DNA from: Nemopilema nomurai
Lineage: Eukaryota > Cnidaria > Scyphozoa > Rhizostomeae > Rhizostomatidae
Length of the DNA stretch: 64,000 nt
Direction of reading: 5' to 3'
NCBI GenBank assembly: GCA_003864495.1
Contig: ML133488.1
Coordinates: 167,818-231,817 of the forward strand
The notes beneath the pieces were generated by a model. It was not told where the DNA came from. It made no database searches and saw nothing but the letters and a program-made list of their open reading frames with translations. Numbering within the stretch: the stretch's first letter is position 1; every line of letters begins with the position of its first letter. Below, piece after piece: positions 37,112-49,618 of this stretch. A program made the position numbers and the translations under genes.

Positions 37112-38251
37112 GAAGTAATAAGCAGTTGCGTGAGTTAACGCGATATAAAAGATGCAAGCAATTTCGAATCAATATAGAATCAATTTGTTAGTCTCTGTTA
37201 GACGAGGGAAGGGCATTCTGCAATTGAGACAAGAATCAAAATTGTGCCGGTAAAATTTACAATTTTGATCCTGGGTCATCATCATTCGGAATAACTCTGT
37301 AAAAATCAATTCATTGTGTCTCTTCAACACTTAATGGTAATTGTTACAAGACAAGTGGAAGCAAACATTTAGTAGTACAGAGTGTGGGATGGTGTTTCAA
37401 AGAAAATCGCTAAATATGAAATATTTTACATCGAGGAAGAGGACGCAAAACCGCTTTTCATTCGTACAAAATATTTCAAGCTACTCCAATAGAATCAACT
37501 GAAAATGAAACATGAGCTCTTAAATAGGTTAAATTTTTAAAGGAACTTTGGTTTTTAAAGCGGAAAAACCTCACCAAATGTGGCCATTCGGAGACCATGA
37601 CTGGATTGCTTGTGCTGTTCAGTATAGTTTTAATTGTTTCCATGTTTGAAATGAAAACTATTTTTGAACAAAAATCACTATTTCATCAGCTAATTAAAAC
37701 AAAAGGTTGAAAGACTTTAGAAGCTCTACAAAAATATGATGTGGTTCAAATATTTATGATAATAAACAAACGATTGCCACAGTTGAAAAAAGAATTGTTC
37801 CAAAAATTGTTCCATCTGTGAAAGAGAACATAAAGCAATGAAGATGGTAAAAGAAAGAACCAATATTCATGAAATCTTTTTAGGACAGAAACTATTTGGT
37901 AGCAAATTGTGATGTAAACAAATGTGTAGGAGAAATAGGGAAAGCAGGATGGAAGTTGAACATATCAAACACGCATTACTTCTGAGAATGGTTTGTTTCG
38001 TTTGGCCTTTTCTTCGCTCGTGTTCATCATTATCAATTTATAAATGAATCAAATTAAGCTATTTGGTATTAAGCAAGAGAAAGCACATTGAGAAATGTTT
38101 CTTTCGGCAAAAACAGTGGTATTTTTCACTGCAATACGTGTTATAGGAAAGAAGCAAGCCAAAGGACAAGAAACATATGCCAAAAATTATGCTTTACAAA
38201 ATACGAAAATGACACCAAGAGACTATTCTTAATCGGTTAGTAGCAATGTCA
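37112..38251. other. Intergenic DNA 3' of ODC gene 1
   Basis: Sequence shared almost base for base with 61536-62685 and, with more differences, with 51221-52360. No exon or RNA gene was recognised. Short open frames in it are not conserved among the three copies. Confidence 0.6.
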
Positions 38252-41200
38252 TTAAATAGCTGTACCATTAGTAGCTCCATTTATTTTCAGCAAACTGGCG
38301 AAATGAGCTTCCTTTGATTCTGGTATCACGTAGCAAGCCTTTGTGTTTCCATATCCATTAAAATGGCTACCCATTGAAACAGAGTAAGCGCCCATGTTTT
38401 CAAAATAAAGCAAGTCTCCCGTTTCCATCTATAAAAGAGAAAATCACACTCGCTTTAACTACCTCGCTATATCATACTGTCTAAATACTTAGTCTTAAGT
38501 ATAATGAGATCCCAAAGTTTTTCATAAAATAAATTGCTGGTTTTTTGAAGTTTTGATGTACTTGCACAAATAAAGTATTCTGATAACATCGTATATGTGT
38601 TGAAAAATGTTTCAAAGTTACTAAAATTGTGATAGAATCTGAGAAAAGGATTGAGAATCTCAAGTCGGTTATGTATATTTGAAGTGTTTATTTGTTTACT
38701 AAAATTTAAAAAGAGAAGCACCTTGGGAAGGAAGACTTTGCTTGATATACAGTCGATTGGGTCACACGACACTCCCCAGATTACAGACCCATACTGCTCC
38801 TGATTGTCCAAGTTCTGCAAAAAGAAGAATTTCCTAATGCATGTTAATGTAGGAAGAACATAACTTCATTAATAGACAGCGAACTGACGATGCCTAAGCG
38901 CCTTCAATGTCAGTTATAAGATTTGAAAAAAATGGTCCGATTGTAAAGTAAATGTCGCATTGCCACAGACAATGTTGTTAAAATGCAGGTCCTCTCAAAA
39001 ATAAAAAAACGGCATGGAAATGCAAAACGCAATTTAAACAGAACCAATCAACAAAAGAAAGAATTAGCTATGCAGTTGTATTCAATTAAATGTCATGTCA
39101 AGTAAGATTTATGAGAAATGGGCAAGGCGCTTTAATAAAGCTGTCCAAATAGATTTTCTACCCCTTTTTCAAGAATGTGTTGTTTACCTCTCTTTTCTGT
39201 ATCCTCCTTCCTCAGGTCATACCAGTTCTCTCAGCTGAATTTATGACTCTATTTCAGTGTAGCTAATGTGTTATTTTGGAACTTAGAACAATTCAAATGC
39301 TTTGAAGTTAAAAAATTTATGACAAATCACCTTCATGTGCTTTGGATTAGTGACGGACGTTCATCTGGGAAGAATGACGTAGATGCTGTCACTCAAGTAG
39401 TACTGCATCATGTTCTAAAGTAACAACAACAACAGTGCAATTCAATGATTGTTTAGCTGTAAATATGAGCAGAGCACGCTGGCTTATGTAAATGTGTTTT
39501 TACTCTTCTGTGACTTCTTTGACACGATGATTTGTAAATCTCATGTTAATTGAAGTTTCCTGTAAAAAATTAGGTTTCAAATTACTTTATACGATCCACT
39601 GCTTCCATTGGCTCTAATTTCCGACGGACTCTTAACAGCTAAAATTTCACTGGCACAGGAAAAGGCTGCATCGACAAAATAACGCCCAGGCTCAGCAATT
39701 ATTTTAACCCCAGAAGAAATTGGGAAATGCTCTTTGAAAGAATTCTGCAATGCCGCTGCAATCTGAAATGAGATTGAATCGTTGCAATTATTGACTGAAA
39801 AATAATAAAAAGTTTTCAAAAGATGAATAAAACAAAAGGTTTATGTAAAAAGACTAACAAAAGAGAAGTGCTGTTTTGTAATTTAACGCTTCTTACAAGC
39901 ATACTTACTTTGATAAAATGATCTTCTGTCCCTTTTGCACCAGGAAATCCCCCACCGATATCAAGCAGTTGAAATTCGTAGCCCAAGCTTGCCTAAAATA
40001 ATACGAGCATCTTGTACCATAGTTGAATAGTCTGAGAAATTCGCAAGAATGTCATTCTTTCTTGCACCTTTATTAAGAAAAGTTTGACTTCGTAAAATTG
40101 TTGACCATGGAATAGAGCTGCAAAGATAAAACACTTTTCAGTATGGTTTTTCAGATAATATTTTGATTTAAGTTTGTGAGGATAAAGAGAAAGCAAACGA
40201 CCTACCCCTTCTTCAAAAGTTTTCCTAGCCTCTACGACCGCCCTTCTATATGTTTCCACAGCTGCGCAATTAGTCCCAATATGATAACTGAAAATGAAAT
40301 TTTGTGATTTCAATGTGAAATAAGGCGAAACTTTTCGTCTGACTGATTCATTATTTGATCAGTTGGTTGATTGATAAAATGGCTGATTAATGGATTGACT
40401 GATTGATTGCTCTTTCAGAATACCTTAGCGTATTATTTAATAAAAAGTCATAGGAAAAACTCTAATTAACACCAGGCTAGCTGAGGGTAGACTTGCCTTA
40501 CGCCAATCACATCCAAGTCCAATTGCTTTGCTTTCTCGAGTAGTGCTTTTCTCCCACCCGGAGCGACTCCAAATTTTTCACCCATCTATAAGAGATTCAA
40601 AGTATAGCTTCAAATGAAATTTCTATATATGGCAACCATTATGCCAACCAGACTATGGTGAATAAGATGATGAAAAATTTTCATTGTGAAAAGTAAGCGT
40701 AAGAGTTTGCTCATGCACATGTTTCATCTTTCGGAACATGCGTTTTATCTTGGCATTCAATATTTATTTTCATAGAAATAAATTTTGAGAAATTAGAAAC
40801 TGCATGCTTTATCGCAATAAGTTGATGTTGTTAGCTATAAAAGAAACTATCATGGTAGTTTAATAAGTTACAGAGAATTTTTTCCAAGAAAATCTTGGTT
40901 TTTGTCTACACGAACAGTTTTTTATTGAAAAATACAATAAGGCTATAATTCTCATCAAAACGCTACTCAGATTTGATTGACTCACCGAGGTTGTGGACTT
41001 TGGACTGTCAACATTTATCCTCAGTACCAGTTTTGCATCGGCGTAAACCTCTTTGATCTTATGTAGCTCGCTTTCACTGTCAAATGTCATCATGGCAACA
41101 GTGTGCTTTTTGGCGTATTTAAGGTGTGGTATTCTCTTTGTTGGATGTGCAAATATTACTTTGTCTGGCGAGACACCTAGCCTTAGTATTGTCTCCATTT

Positions 41201-44200
41201 CACTTTGGCTGGCACAGTCAAATCCAAGGCCACTCTTGGCAAGTAAGCTAAGGACAACCAGATCGTCGTTGCATTTGACCGCTGGAATGAATTATACATA
41301 AGCATGCACGACATTATTACGAAGTATGCGAATAGCAAAGGGTGAGGTGGCCCTGGCGAAACAAAATGTAAAGCCTATCATAACGCTTTGCTTGTTACAA
41401 GCCGTTTTACACTTTTGTACTAAAAGGTTGTAATTTTAAATATCGTATTATGCGTTGTAGCGTTTGAACTCACCATAAAATGGATCCACATTTGGTAAAT
41501 GTTTCTGGAACATTTCTATCCTTTTGATTACTTCACCAAGATTTGCAATATAGAGCACATCGACATCACTCTGGTGAAAAAAAATACATTGTAATAAATC
41601 TGCAGTCTGTTTGCCACCAACGAAGACGGAAGTAAAGAGTTTGCTTTTCTGATTGGAAGGTAGTACAAAGAAGCAAAATTGACTATACTATTACTGATTT
41701 GATCATTCAATGACTTCGTATTCCGTGTTTAATCATTCATCTTCATTCCTGCTTTCTCCATAAATTTGCTTCAAGGATGCACATAAAGATGTTTAAGAAT
41801 TAGAAAAGGAAATGCGCAGCAACCTTAATTTTAATATTTCGGACCATAACCCTTTATCGTACATCATAATATTTATTTGATTAAGAATTTTCCATAGTCT
41901 ATACAAAAATGCACCAACAAGCATTTTGAGCCTCTAAAAGAAATAGAAATTCAGGCTTTTATCCATTAAATACGGCGGGACATAACAATATGTTTGCTGG
42001 ATAACTAAAGACTTGATTGAAAACAAGAGTATGCAACAATAAAGCCAAAAAGGGTTTTACTGGCAGTTGAATGTAACGACAGAAGACCGTGGATTTCTGG
42101 TTAGCTTTTGAGACTTGTAATGATGCATCCCACAATTAGGCGAATGGAAGAATAAAACAGTAGTTGCTTTACATTTTTTAACTGCGAGTTATGATGCTTT
42201 TTTCTCTGTAAGAATGTTAAACTCTGAATTTTATTAGGAAATATGCCCATAGCAGCAGGACGATTGCCTGCCATATTTTCCCCTTCAAAAAGATCGGCAT
42301 CACCTCATTTTCAAGTGATTTTCATTTAAAGACCTTCCAAGGTCAGAACTAAGACACATTGTAAAAAGGGCAGTAAAGAGGCAATATAGTGAGGTTTGAA
42401 GTTGAGGACCTGAACATTAATGCGCCAACCAAAAGATTAAAGATCATCGCTTTATTCTTTCAACTTCTCACTGCTTACTTCATGCGAAAATATTGAAGTG
42501 TCACCTTGGAAGTCTATTCTTCATGTTACAAATGGACACTTTTGGGTGCCAATGAAACCTCTACAGAACCTCACTTTGAAAATTCAAAAGTCATTAAACA
42601 ATGTTTACTGATCATCCAACGCATCTTCAGGTATATGCAATCTTTTTGAATCGCAATTGTTAATCCGTTCGTTTGTACGTATTTGGCCAATCGCTTTTAA
42701 AATAAAATCTTCAATATTTAGCGAGCTAGCAAAGAGCAATTGTAACACGATTATAGCATCAACCCACACCCTGATTCCCTCTTGCAGCACCAGTCGTGCA
42801 AAAACACTTTGAAAAGTTAAAAGCTACACTTTTGTGCCATAACTTTGTATTTAAAAACGTTTAAAAACAGCAATGACATCCTATTAAACTAAGAGAAAGG
42901 TAGCCGCTTTGTCACTTGCTTTGGATTGGGTTGAAGCTGTAAGCTCGTATCACCCTCTCTTGGAAAGCATCCAAGGCCTGGTTTTGTATTCTACTTTGTA
43001 TTTCATGACATCAAGAATCTTCTTCAAGTGCTTTGTCCAAGGTTTGGTGTGCGTTGTTTCTCAGATTGTCGAGAGCTGGTGAGTATTTTCACTTACTTAT
43101 TTCTTACTTAAAATTTTTCATCAAATTAATGTTATTCCATTTGGTTACAATGGTTTATCAAAAGCAACTAACTCCATATTTATGATTATATGTTCAACAT
43201 CGCCTTCAGCCTTTGATAATAAAAGTCATGATCATATTGAACGGTAAGAAATACAAAATAATATGTCATGTGAAATATTACTAATAATATTTAAATGTCA
43301 TTATATAATCAACACATCGACCAATTGTGGTTAGATATTATTATAAAATCACTTTTCCCACCTTTTGCGGCAAATTAGTTCTTGTTACCTTTAGATTTGC
43401 TAACAATGAAATGGTATCTTTGTCCTGAAGCAGTTTTTTTTCTTATAATCTCAAGGTCTAAGCAAAATGCGAATAATGGCATTAGACTGTAAATTATTCC
43501 AATTAAGGCCCATCTCATACGCCACATTTCTGCCGCAGCAAATTAAGGTGCAATTAGATGCCACAGTATTTGTTTCGTTTCAGACCCCGAATTTAATTAA
43601 CCCTTGTCGAATTAAATGCGGTGTAAAAATCCTGCGCAGCGCCACCGATGTGATTCTCTTTTTTAACTTCTTCATGACAAAATGTCGCCAACAAATGAGT
43701 GTTTAGCCACTCTTAATACGTTGATGAATAACAATAAGATGCTTGTGAAGAATCGAAGAAGATGGGCTAGTGAAAAAAAATTGAGACATTTACTGACCAC
43801 TTTGCAAGGAAGGCAGTAAATATCAGGACCGGCTCCAGCATTATTAGAATTCTTTGTAAATATGCAAAAAGTGTATATTGCGTGCCGAATACCTTGAACC
43901 ACTGGGGCTCTGGGATCCGCAAGCCTTCCAGCGGGTCAAGGACAGGGCCCTGGTAGGGGTTGGGGGTTCAGGGAGTGATGCTCCTGGGGTTTTGCCATCT
44001 ATTAGGCCTTAAAATGGTTAAGAATCCTTAAATTTGTCTCAAAGACATTTCAGCGTAAGAAAAACAAAATGAGAGTCAACCGAGTTGGCTCATATGCCAA
44101 TCAATTTTGAGTTTATAACAAGAATTAGCAAGCGAAGCCACGGCCCCAGGGCATCTGCTAGCGACAGATTGCATACATGCGGGTAAAGAAAACCCGAAGA

Positions 44201-46101
44201 AAGTTTATATCATCTACTGTTTATCTAAAGATTTTTCAACAGAACAGAAATATAAACACGAGCATACATTTAACAAGCAAACCACGAGTATAATAATTAA
44301 AGTTTCAGTACAGTATTTGATAAACCGCCTCAAAGGGGGTTGATAAAGAGCATTCTCCTGGGATGTCTTGATGCATAAAAATCGATTATTTCCCAAAATC
44401 CAACTTCATGTCTCTATGAACCTACATTAAACCTGAGGCATTCAAACGAGGCTCGCTCATTCAGCTACGGTAGAAATTGTTTACATAACGGAGAGCAGAA
44501 TTGGCTCTTGCGCGTGCTTGCAGCGATGGCGAAAAGGATACGCAGGATCACAAAAAAGTTTGTTAAGAGCAAGTGCAGTTTTTCAAGGTCGTAAGATTTT
44601 ATTCTGTTGAAGTCCAGGGAAGATTGTGCAGTATAGAAAAATCTGAGTTTTATTCTGTGCTCCATTGCGTTGTGTCGCCTACACCTTCATGTCCTTAGGC
44701 GCAAAACTCAGTAGAAAATAATAATTTCCCTGCAAAAATAGGGGGCGTACGCCCCTAAGCCCCCTTTAATCCGGCACTGAATATTGTCGATTTTCTTTCA
44801 AATTCCATTGTTGATGACAAGCAGTCAGAATCTGTATGCTAGGCCATCACTACTTCGAACATGAAGAAGACCCAGAGATGGACCCAGGGCTGGTGGGAAA
44901 ATATTTGGAGCTGTTCCGAGAAAAATTTCAGAGTAACAAGGGCATCGTTTGTATTTAATCTTGGCGAAATTAAAGATGACTTTGAAAAAGAAATTCTTGC
45001 TCATCTGGTAAGCTGTAGCAATTTTCCCAATTTTGGTTTTGTCATTGTTACAAAAGACTATGACATTTATAAATTTTGGTGCCACATTTATACCGTATTA
45101 GATTAATAAATTCTTATTCGGTTTGAGACGCCGCATTTTTGCCGCATTTCATTGACAACCTTTTCAGACTTATCAATTTAATTCGCTGCGGCAGAAATGC
45201 GGCGTATGAACAGGGCCGTGTTTGTCTGTGTTAGTTTGGGGAGGGGTCGGGAGTTGGTTCATACAAACTAGTGAACTTTCTATCTGCTCGGAAAAGGTGG
45301 TAACAAAGCACCTATTGAGTGTGATTGGCACCATCATGAGCTGTGATTGAAAAGTTTAGATTAAAGCATATAATTAATTTTCCTTCGCTGTAAACAATCG
45401 GACCCCTAATAATATCCTGTGGTACGTTCCTGGTAATTCAGAAGAATGTTTCTCCAGCTAACCGCCTTTGACTTGTCCTGCAAACATGTTGGCTGCCTTT
45501 GCCGGAAATAGAGGAAAATCTTCTCTGAGTTCTACTTCCAACAATATTTGTATCAACTAAAGAAGTTGCAGATCTTACTTAATCTAGAATCCCTCCACCA
45601 AATAATCTACATGAAGACATGTAAGAAGAAATGTCTCATCGACAGCAGAGCCACTGCAACTAAACAGATTATAAAAATAAACACAACTGATTATAACCAC
45701 ACCAACTAATTACAAGAACGTTTGCCTCGATCAAAGATCAATTTCACGTGCATGAATCCTTCTCGTAATTATGATTTAAAAGCCAGAGGCCCAAATTTGC
45801 TTATCCGACATAAAACAATCCTTGGCACCTTCTCGCTATATTTCTGCTATTTTCTAAGTATTGTTTTTCATGTCATTCTGTAGTGGAACCTTCTTGAGTG
45901 AGGTGGGGGCCAATCTTTCAAAAATCAACTACTGTTTTCCCAATTTTGAACATCCGACGATTACAAATTTCTGCTGGCCCTAAAATGAAAGTTACTAACC
46001 TGGGTCAGAAGCATTTCCTTTTTGGAGGTGAAGAGATCCTGCAGTTTGAAATCGTCTTTAACCACCTCGACGGAGCAGTTTTCGGCAAACTTGTGGGCCA
46101 T
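38252..46101 (-). CDS. ODC1: Ornithine decarboxylase gene 1, apparent frameshift in exon 8
   Basis: PLP-dependent enzyme making putrescine from ornithine, the entry step of polyamine synthesis. Coding exons: 46000-46101, 41474-41570, 40986-41281, 40497-40585, 40206-40287, 39909-39992, 39586-39762, 39331-39414, 38722-38814, 38252-38428. Frames join throughout. Key motifs are PFYAVKCNDD (PLP lysine), SYHIGTNC (His over PLP), DIGGGFPG, IAEPGRYF, WGVSCDPID (catalytic Cys and substrate Asp) and ENMGAYSV. There is no C-terminal PEST tail; the protein ends NGTAI. Exon 8 lacks two bases and then one base relative to gene 3, which puts a TGA in frame between the two changes. This makes the gene either a recent pseudogene or the product of assembly errors. 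Exon 4 uses a GC donor. Intron 1 holds a Harbinger-like element. An additional in-frame ATG lies three codons upstream of the start chosen, in this copy only. Confidence 0.9.
39331..39414 (-). pseudogene. ODC gene 1 exon 8 with paired indels
   Basis: Compared with gene 3 exon 8 (63775-63861, 87 bp), this exon lacks two bases (ATCTACG for ATCTTTACG) and later one C (TCACTAATCC for TCACCTAATCC). The net loss is three bases, so the frame recovers at the exon end. Between the two sites about 40 bases are read out of frame and contain TGA. The substrate-site Asp before the first change is retained (LSDSI). Confidence 0.85.
40288..40496 (-). other. GC-AG intron of ODC gene 1 (intron 4)
   Basis: The exon ends GGCGTAAG and the intron begins GCAAGT, the consensus for GC donors. 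Using the nearby GT instead gives a stop three codons into the next exon's shifted frame, while the GC site restores VIGVSYHIG. The acceptor is TTTTCAG. Confidence 0.85.
42640..42830. other. ~190-bp segment present only in segment 2 copy of intron 1
   Basis: Segments 1 and 3 pass directly from TGATAATCCAAAGC to TTTAAAAACAGCAATG, but segment 2 has about 190 bp between the equivalent points. On the minus strand it is open with SSLNIEDFILKAIGQI. No splice site in the needed phase was found, so it is not joined to ODC here. Confidence 0.4.
42946..43077. other. Conserved 132-bp block in ODC intron 1 (segment 2 copy)
   Basis: Copy of the block at 33491. Only here is it followed on the plus strand by a good splice donor (GAGAGCTG then GTGAGT), which fits the plus-strand frame being an exon. 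The donor sequence is absent in the other two copies. Confidence 0.5.
43507..45217. mobile_element. Harbinger-like DNA transposon remnant in ODC intron 1
   Basis: 1711 bp with 40-bp terminal inverted repeats that match at 35 positions, GGCCC then TCATACGCC and CATTTCTGCCGCAGC at each end. It is absent from the equivalent place in segments 1 and 3, where the sequence runs on with a loss of about 10 bp at the junction. It contains a fragment resembling the N-terminal region of Harbinger transposases (44861-45106) and a GC-rich patch at about 43890-44000. A clear target duplication was not seen. Confidence 0.7.
44861..45106 (+). pseudogene. Harbinger-type transposase N-terminal fragment
   Basis: Open frame with RWTQGWWENIWSCSEKNF followed by RVTRASFVFNLGEIKDDFEK. 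The WWENI, FRVTR and F..L spacing is like the region ahead of the DDE domain in many PIF/Harbinger transposases. No catalytic residues are present, and the element around it has no room for a complete enzyme in one frame. Assignment is by pattern only. Confidence 0.5.
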
Positions 46102-46235
46102 GCTGTGCATAGTTTGTAGGTCACTGTCAGGAATGGAAAGGCACTCAACTTACGGCTGCGTCACCCTGCACACGCATTTACTGGCTTCCAAGCGCAGTAG
46201 GTGGCAACGCATCTTTGCGAACGATTTCCTGTTCA

Positions 46236-46580
46236 CAGGGGCGGATCCAGACGTTAGCAACCTGTGCGCGAGCATAAGTCAGATTTCCTCAAACAAATTC
46301 CTTCTGCATCAATTAACGTCATCCAATGCCACAAAAATTCTTCCTGTTCTCTGTTGCTTCGTTCGTCAGACCAATCACCGGCAAGTTGAGCTATGCTAAA
46401 TTTGACGCGAGCATAGGTGAAATTGAACTGTCAAAAAAGAAGCCGAGTTGACCTATGCAATTGTTCCAGAAAGTGTCCAATAAAATTCAGTGCAGACTCA
46501 AATAGCCAATCAGGATACTAGTTGACCTATGCAATTGTTGTTTAACTGTCCAATAAACAGATAGACTGACCTATGCAATT
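46236..46580. mobile_element. Truncated MITE of the same family (segment 2)
   Basis: The left end CAGGGGCGGATCCAG and about 345 bp of internal sequence, including three copies of TGACCTATGCAATTGT, match the MITEs at 36454 and 60878. The right half is missing. It lies at a different site from those two, so it is an independent insertion or was moved with neighbouring sequence. Confidence 0.75.
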
Positions 46581-46662
46581 GTTAAATTGACCTGTGCGAT
46601 CGATAATTACTATGATTACTATAAAACATGGTTGAGAGGTAAAATCAAATTATGTTTTTAGA

Positions 46663-46860
46663 ATGGATGACCACGACACTTTTAGGGTTCTTTGTGAAGT
46701 TCGCACTTTATTGTCAAACGACCTGATTGAAGAAAACGAAAGACAGGTTAGATTAGTAGAAATTCGGAAGACAATGGATGATTTTGTAGAAATCAAGAGA
46801 TCACGGAAGCAGGCCGCAAGTGATTCAAAACCAAGGGTTGTTCTAACGTGGTTTTGTTAA
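46663..46860 (+). other. Small open frame of unknown nature
   Basis: 65 codons beginning MDDHDTFRVLCEVRTLLSND, charged and helix-like, preceded by an intron-acceptor-like TTTTTAG. It lies at the left end of the segment 2 insertion. It could be a fragment of a transposon protein; no family was recognised. Confidence 0.3.
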
Positions 46861-46925
46861 AGTTTTGTGGTGTTGCAAATTTGATTTGTGGTGTTGTGAT
46901 TTTAATTTTGTGGTGTTGTAAAAAA
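46861..46925. repeat. Short tandem repeat TTTGTGGTGTTG x3
   Basis: Three imperfect copies of TTTGTGGTGTTG spaced about 24-28 bp apart. A related TTTGTGGTGTCG occurs alone near 48502. Confidence 0.7.
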
Positions 46926-47036
46926 TTTGACTCACTGGAACAATTTTTCGCGAAATATAAAGAATCATTTGGTAAAACTAGAAGAATTTCAAATCAAAAC
47001 AAAAACTTAACACAACAGAAGAATAATAGTTGTTAG

Positions 47037-48697
47037 TCAGCAGGGATGGATTGAAGAAGCAATGACTGGGTATTAGACACTAATTGGATTTCTGTGCCAC
47101 ACCCTTAAGGTCACTGGTAAATGATTGAAACACCCGTTTGTAATATTCGGTTCTTAACTAGAAGATTAGAAGAAGTGGCGTAGTCAGGGTTGGAAGATTG
47201 GATTGGTAAAAAGGGAAATTCACACCCTTAAGAATTTGGGAAAATTCGGTTTTGAAAATGCGTTTGGAAAAGCAATGGTTGGCTAATTATACACAACAGT
47301 CATATTTCGTTTTTGTCACTGACCCCTACTGGGGTTTACTCACTACGCTACTGATAAGAAGATAAATGAAGTGCAATCTTGGCGTTACTCCGTAGCAGGA
47401 TAATGCTAATATTGTGTAACCTCGCTTTCTTATCGATCTCGTTCTGCTTACAATGATAAAGCGTTCTTCACTTAAAGCTCAAAATTGGAATTAAAGCTCT
47501 TATTCTAGGATAGGTCTCATGTAAATTTTATTCCCGGACAGGGTCAAAGCAGAAGGCACATCGCATTGTTTTTCTGGAAGGTAAAACACTTTTGGGATAA
47601 GAGTTCCAAATTTCGAGAACTAGCAAATTCAAATGCAAATGCAGGTACAGATTTTGTTTGGTACATGTAATGATATGAATATGATTATACTTCACGTGGA
47701 TATTTTCAAAACATTGCATGCACTCATTAGGCTCCTAACATCCCATGAGTTTGGCAATGCAGCTAGCACCCTAGCCAATGCTTGCATAAGAAACGGATAA
47801 ACACATTTATTTATGTTGAGAGGCAAAACCAAATACGCCAGTTTCATATTTTTCATTTTGGCATTCATAGAATTGAGCACATCTTGACGCTGAAGTGCCA
47901 GTTTCGTATCGTCTAGACCCAAGTACATTCTATTATCGTGTACAGCGTCCCAAAGAGGCGTTATGTTTATTAGTATAGAAACTGTATCTACCGCTCCTCA
48001 GGCTTAAGTACAAGAACGAGAACTGTATTCAGCGAGGACTGTATTTTTCCAAACAAACAACAAGAATTACATGCTCATAGGCCTACCCTACGTTTTGCAA
48101 GCAAAAAAACACGTGAGATAAGTATGGCGTTGCTTCACACTATGCGCTGTGTCACACTCGGCATGCTGCCAACCTACGCAGGGTGATGCTTAACGCCTAT
48201 CCTCCGCAGCGCTCCGCCACAATTAGTCTAACAAGGTTTTAAGTTCTCAATTTCCTACCACTCATGTGTATAGAACCTGCTGTTATTCGGTTCGAGTTCT
48301 ACTGCTTTTTGAGTATTTGCTTTCTAATTATGTAAAACTACACTATCCTCAATATCCCCTCAAAATTTACAGTCGCCACTGCTTACACTGAGGTTAAAAA
48401 CGACTTATTTCTCAAAATCAGTGGCTCTAATACTATCGTTGTTTTTGGTTGTTTCTTAACAAACGAGTTAAAAAGTTTAACGAAAAATACCAGTGATTGA
48501 ATTTGTGGTGTCGTAAATTTTTCTTAAAATAACCTCTGTTCAGTTAGCCAGAAATCCAGGGCCAAAAATCAATCCGGTTCGGATAATCCGATTAACCTCA
48601 TGTCATATACGTCGACGATTTTTTTGATTGCATCAACAAATCACAGGTCGGTTAGGGTCAGGGATCGCTCTGCTGAATATATGACATCTAGCAAAAC
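47037..48697. other. Inserted DNA with no recognised feature
   Basis: Belongs to the segment 2 insertion. Short open frames on the minus strand (for example 47692-47928) show no known motif. No RNA gene or promoter was recognised. Confidence 0.5.
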
Positions 48698-49367
48698 ATG
48701 GTACCTCTCCGGGTTGTCGGAGTTCGTGAAGAATTTGTATGGAATAATGGTCACGCACTTTACCGAAAAATGAATGCTCAAGAATCGGCATGGAAGGAAA
48801 TCTCCAAGTCACTGGGACTTGAAGGACGGCCAACTTGTGTCAAAGGGAAATGGTGCGATCTCAGAGACACGTACAGAAAAAACTTAAAAGCAGATTGTGG
48901 CAAATCTGGTGATGCCAGTGGTTTTAAAAGAATGAGTTGGCCGTGGATGCAAGCAATGGAATTCACGAAAACAGTCTTGCAAATGAACCATGCGTCTGTA
49001 TCAAATTTCTCTCTGTTTGCAGAACGGTGCGAAGACCTGGCAACGATTGATTGCTCCCAGGTAGGCCAAGATTGAGAAGCGACGCAGGCGATTTGACTCC
49101 TGCAAGCCCTGTGCCACCAACTGAAACGAGTGATAATTCCAACAGTGAGTGCGTGGCATTAACAATCACTTCACCTATTAAAATGCCGAACGTTTTTGGA
49201 AAGAGGAAAAAAAACAAGTGACGATGTTGACTTTGCAATCCTGTAGAATTAGAAAGACAGCACAGTCAACATCATCAGAAAGAGAAGAAGATGAAGACAG
49301 CCTATTTATGAAGAGTCTTGTTCCTCAATTAAAGCTTTCAACTTGTTTGAGATCTGTGCAGCCGTAG
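48698..49367 (+). pseudogene. MADF-BESS DNA-binding protein, frameshifted
   Basis: First frame (48698-49075): an MADF domain with VREEFVWNNGHALYRKM, ESAWKEISKSLGL, VKGKWCDLRDTYRKNLK and MSWPWMQAMEF, matching the three-helix Myb/SANT-like pattern (conserved Trp in WKEI, WCDLRD and WPWM). Second frame (about 49070-49220): a Ser/Pro/Thr-rich linker ending in the basic KRKKNK. Third frame (about 49245-49367): a BESS-type motif, EDEDSLFMKSLVPQLK. Domain order is typical of MADF-BESS regulators and of Harbinger accessory proteins. Two frame changes separate the parts, so it is a pseudogene unless short introns remove them. Confidence 0.8.
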
Positions 49368-49618
49368 CAACAAGTTCAATCTTCTGCTCGTAGGCTAGGA
49401 GAGCTCTTGCAGCCAGATAGCCATGGTTTCCAGAAACAGGCAGTCCTCGCTGCTTCAAAAAGAATTGTAGACAGAAAGAGTTCGTCTTTTCCCTTGGGCT
49501 CTTCTAAAGTGAGGTGTTAAGTAACGCAGATTGGTCAATTATAACCAATCACGCGCTCTGCTTATCACCCTCTAGTGTTTTCGATCCGCATCTGGCTATT
49601 TATTCGGTCAGTTTTTGG

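Larger units (their letters stand above)
32580..41859. repeat. ODC segmental duplication, segment 1
   Basis: Begins TACATCATAATATTTATTTG, the same sequence found at 41860 and 57655. It starts exactly at the TA that ends the array block. It contains, left to right, the intron-1 equivalent of a truncated ODC gene, its orphan exon 1, a MITE, and the exons 10 to 2 of ODC gene 1. From about 36.3 to 39.1 kb it is almost identical to segment 3 and clearly less similar to segment 2. Confidence 0.9.

Noticed and set aside
40491..40500. GT donor (GGC then GTAAGG) for ODC intron 4
   Set aside because: It would shift the frame of the next exon into a stop; the GC donor five bases further on keeps the conserved ODC sequence.
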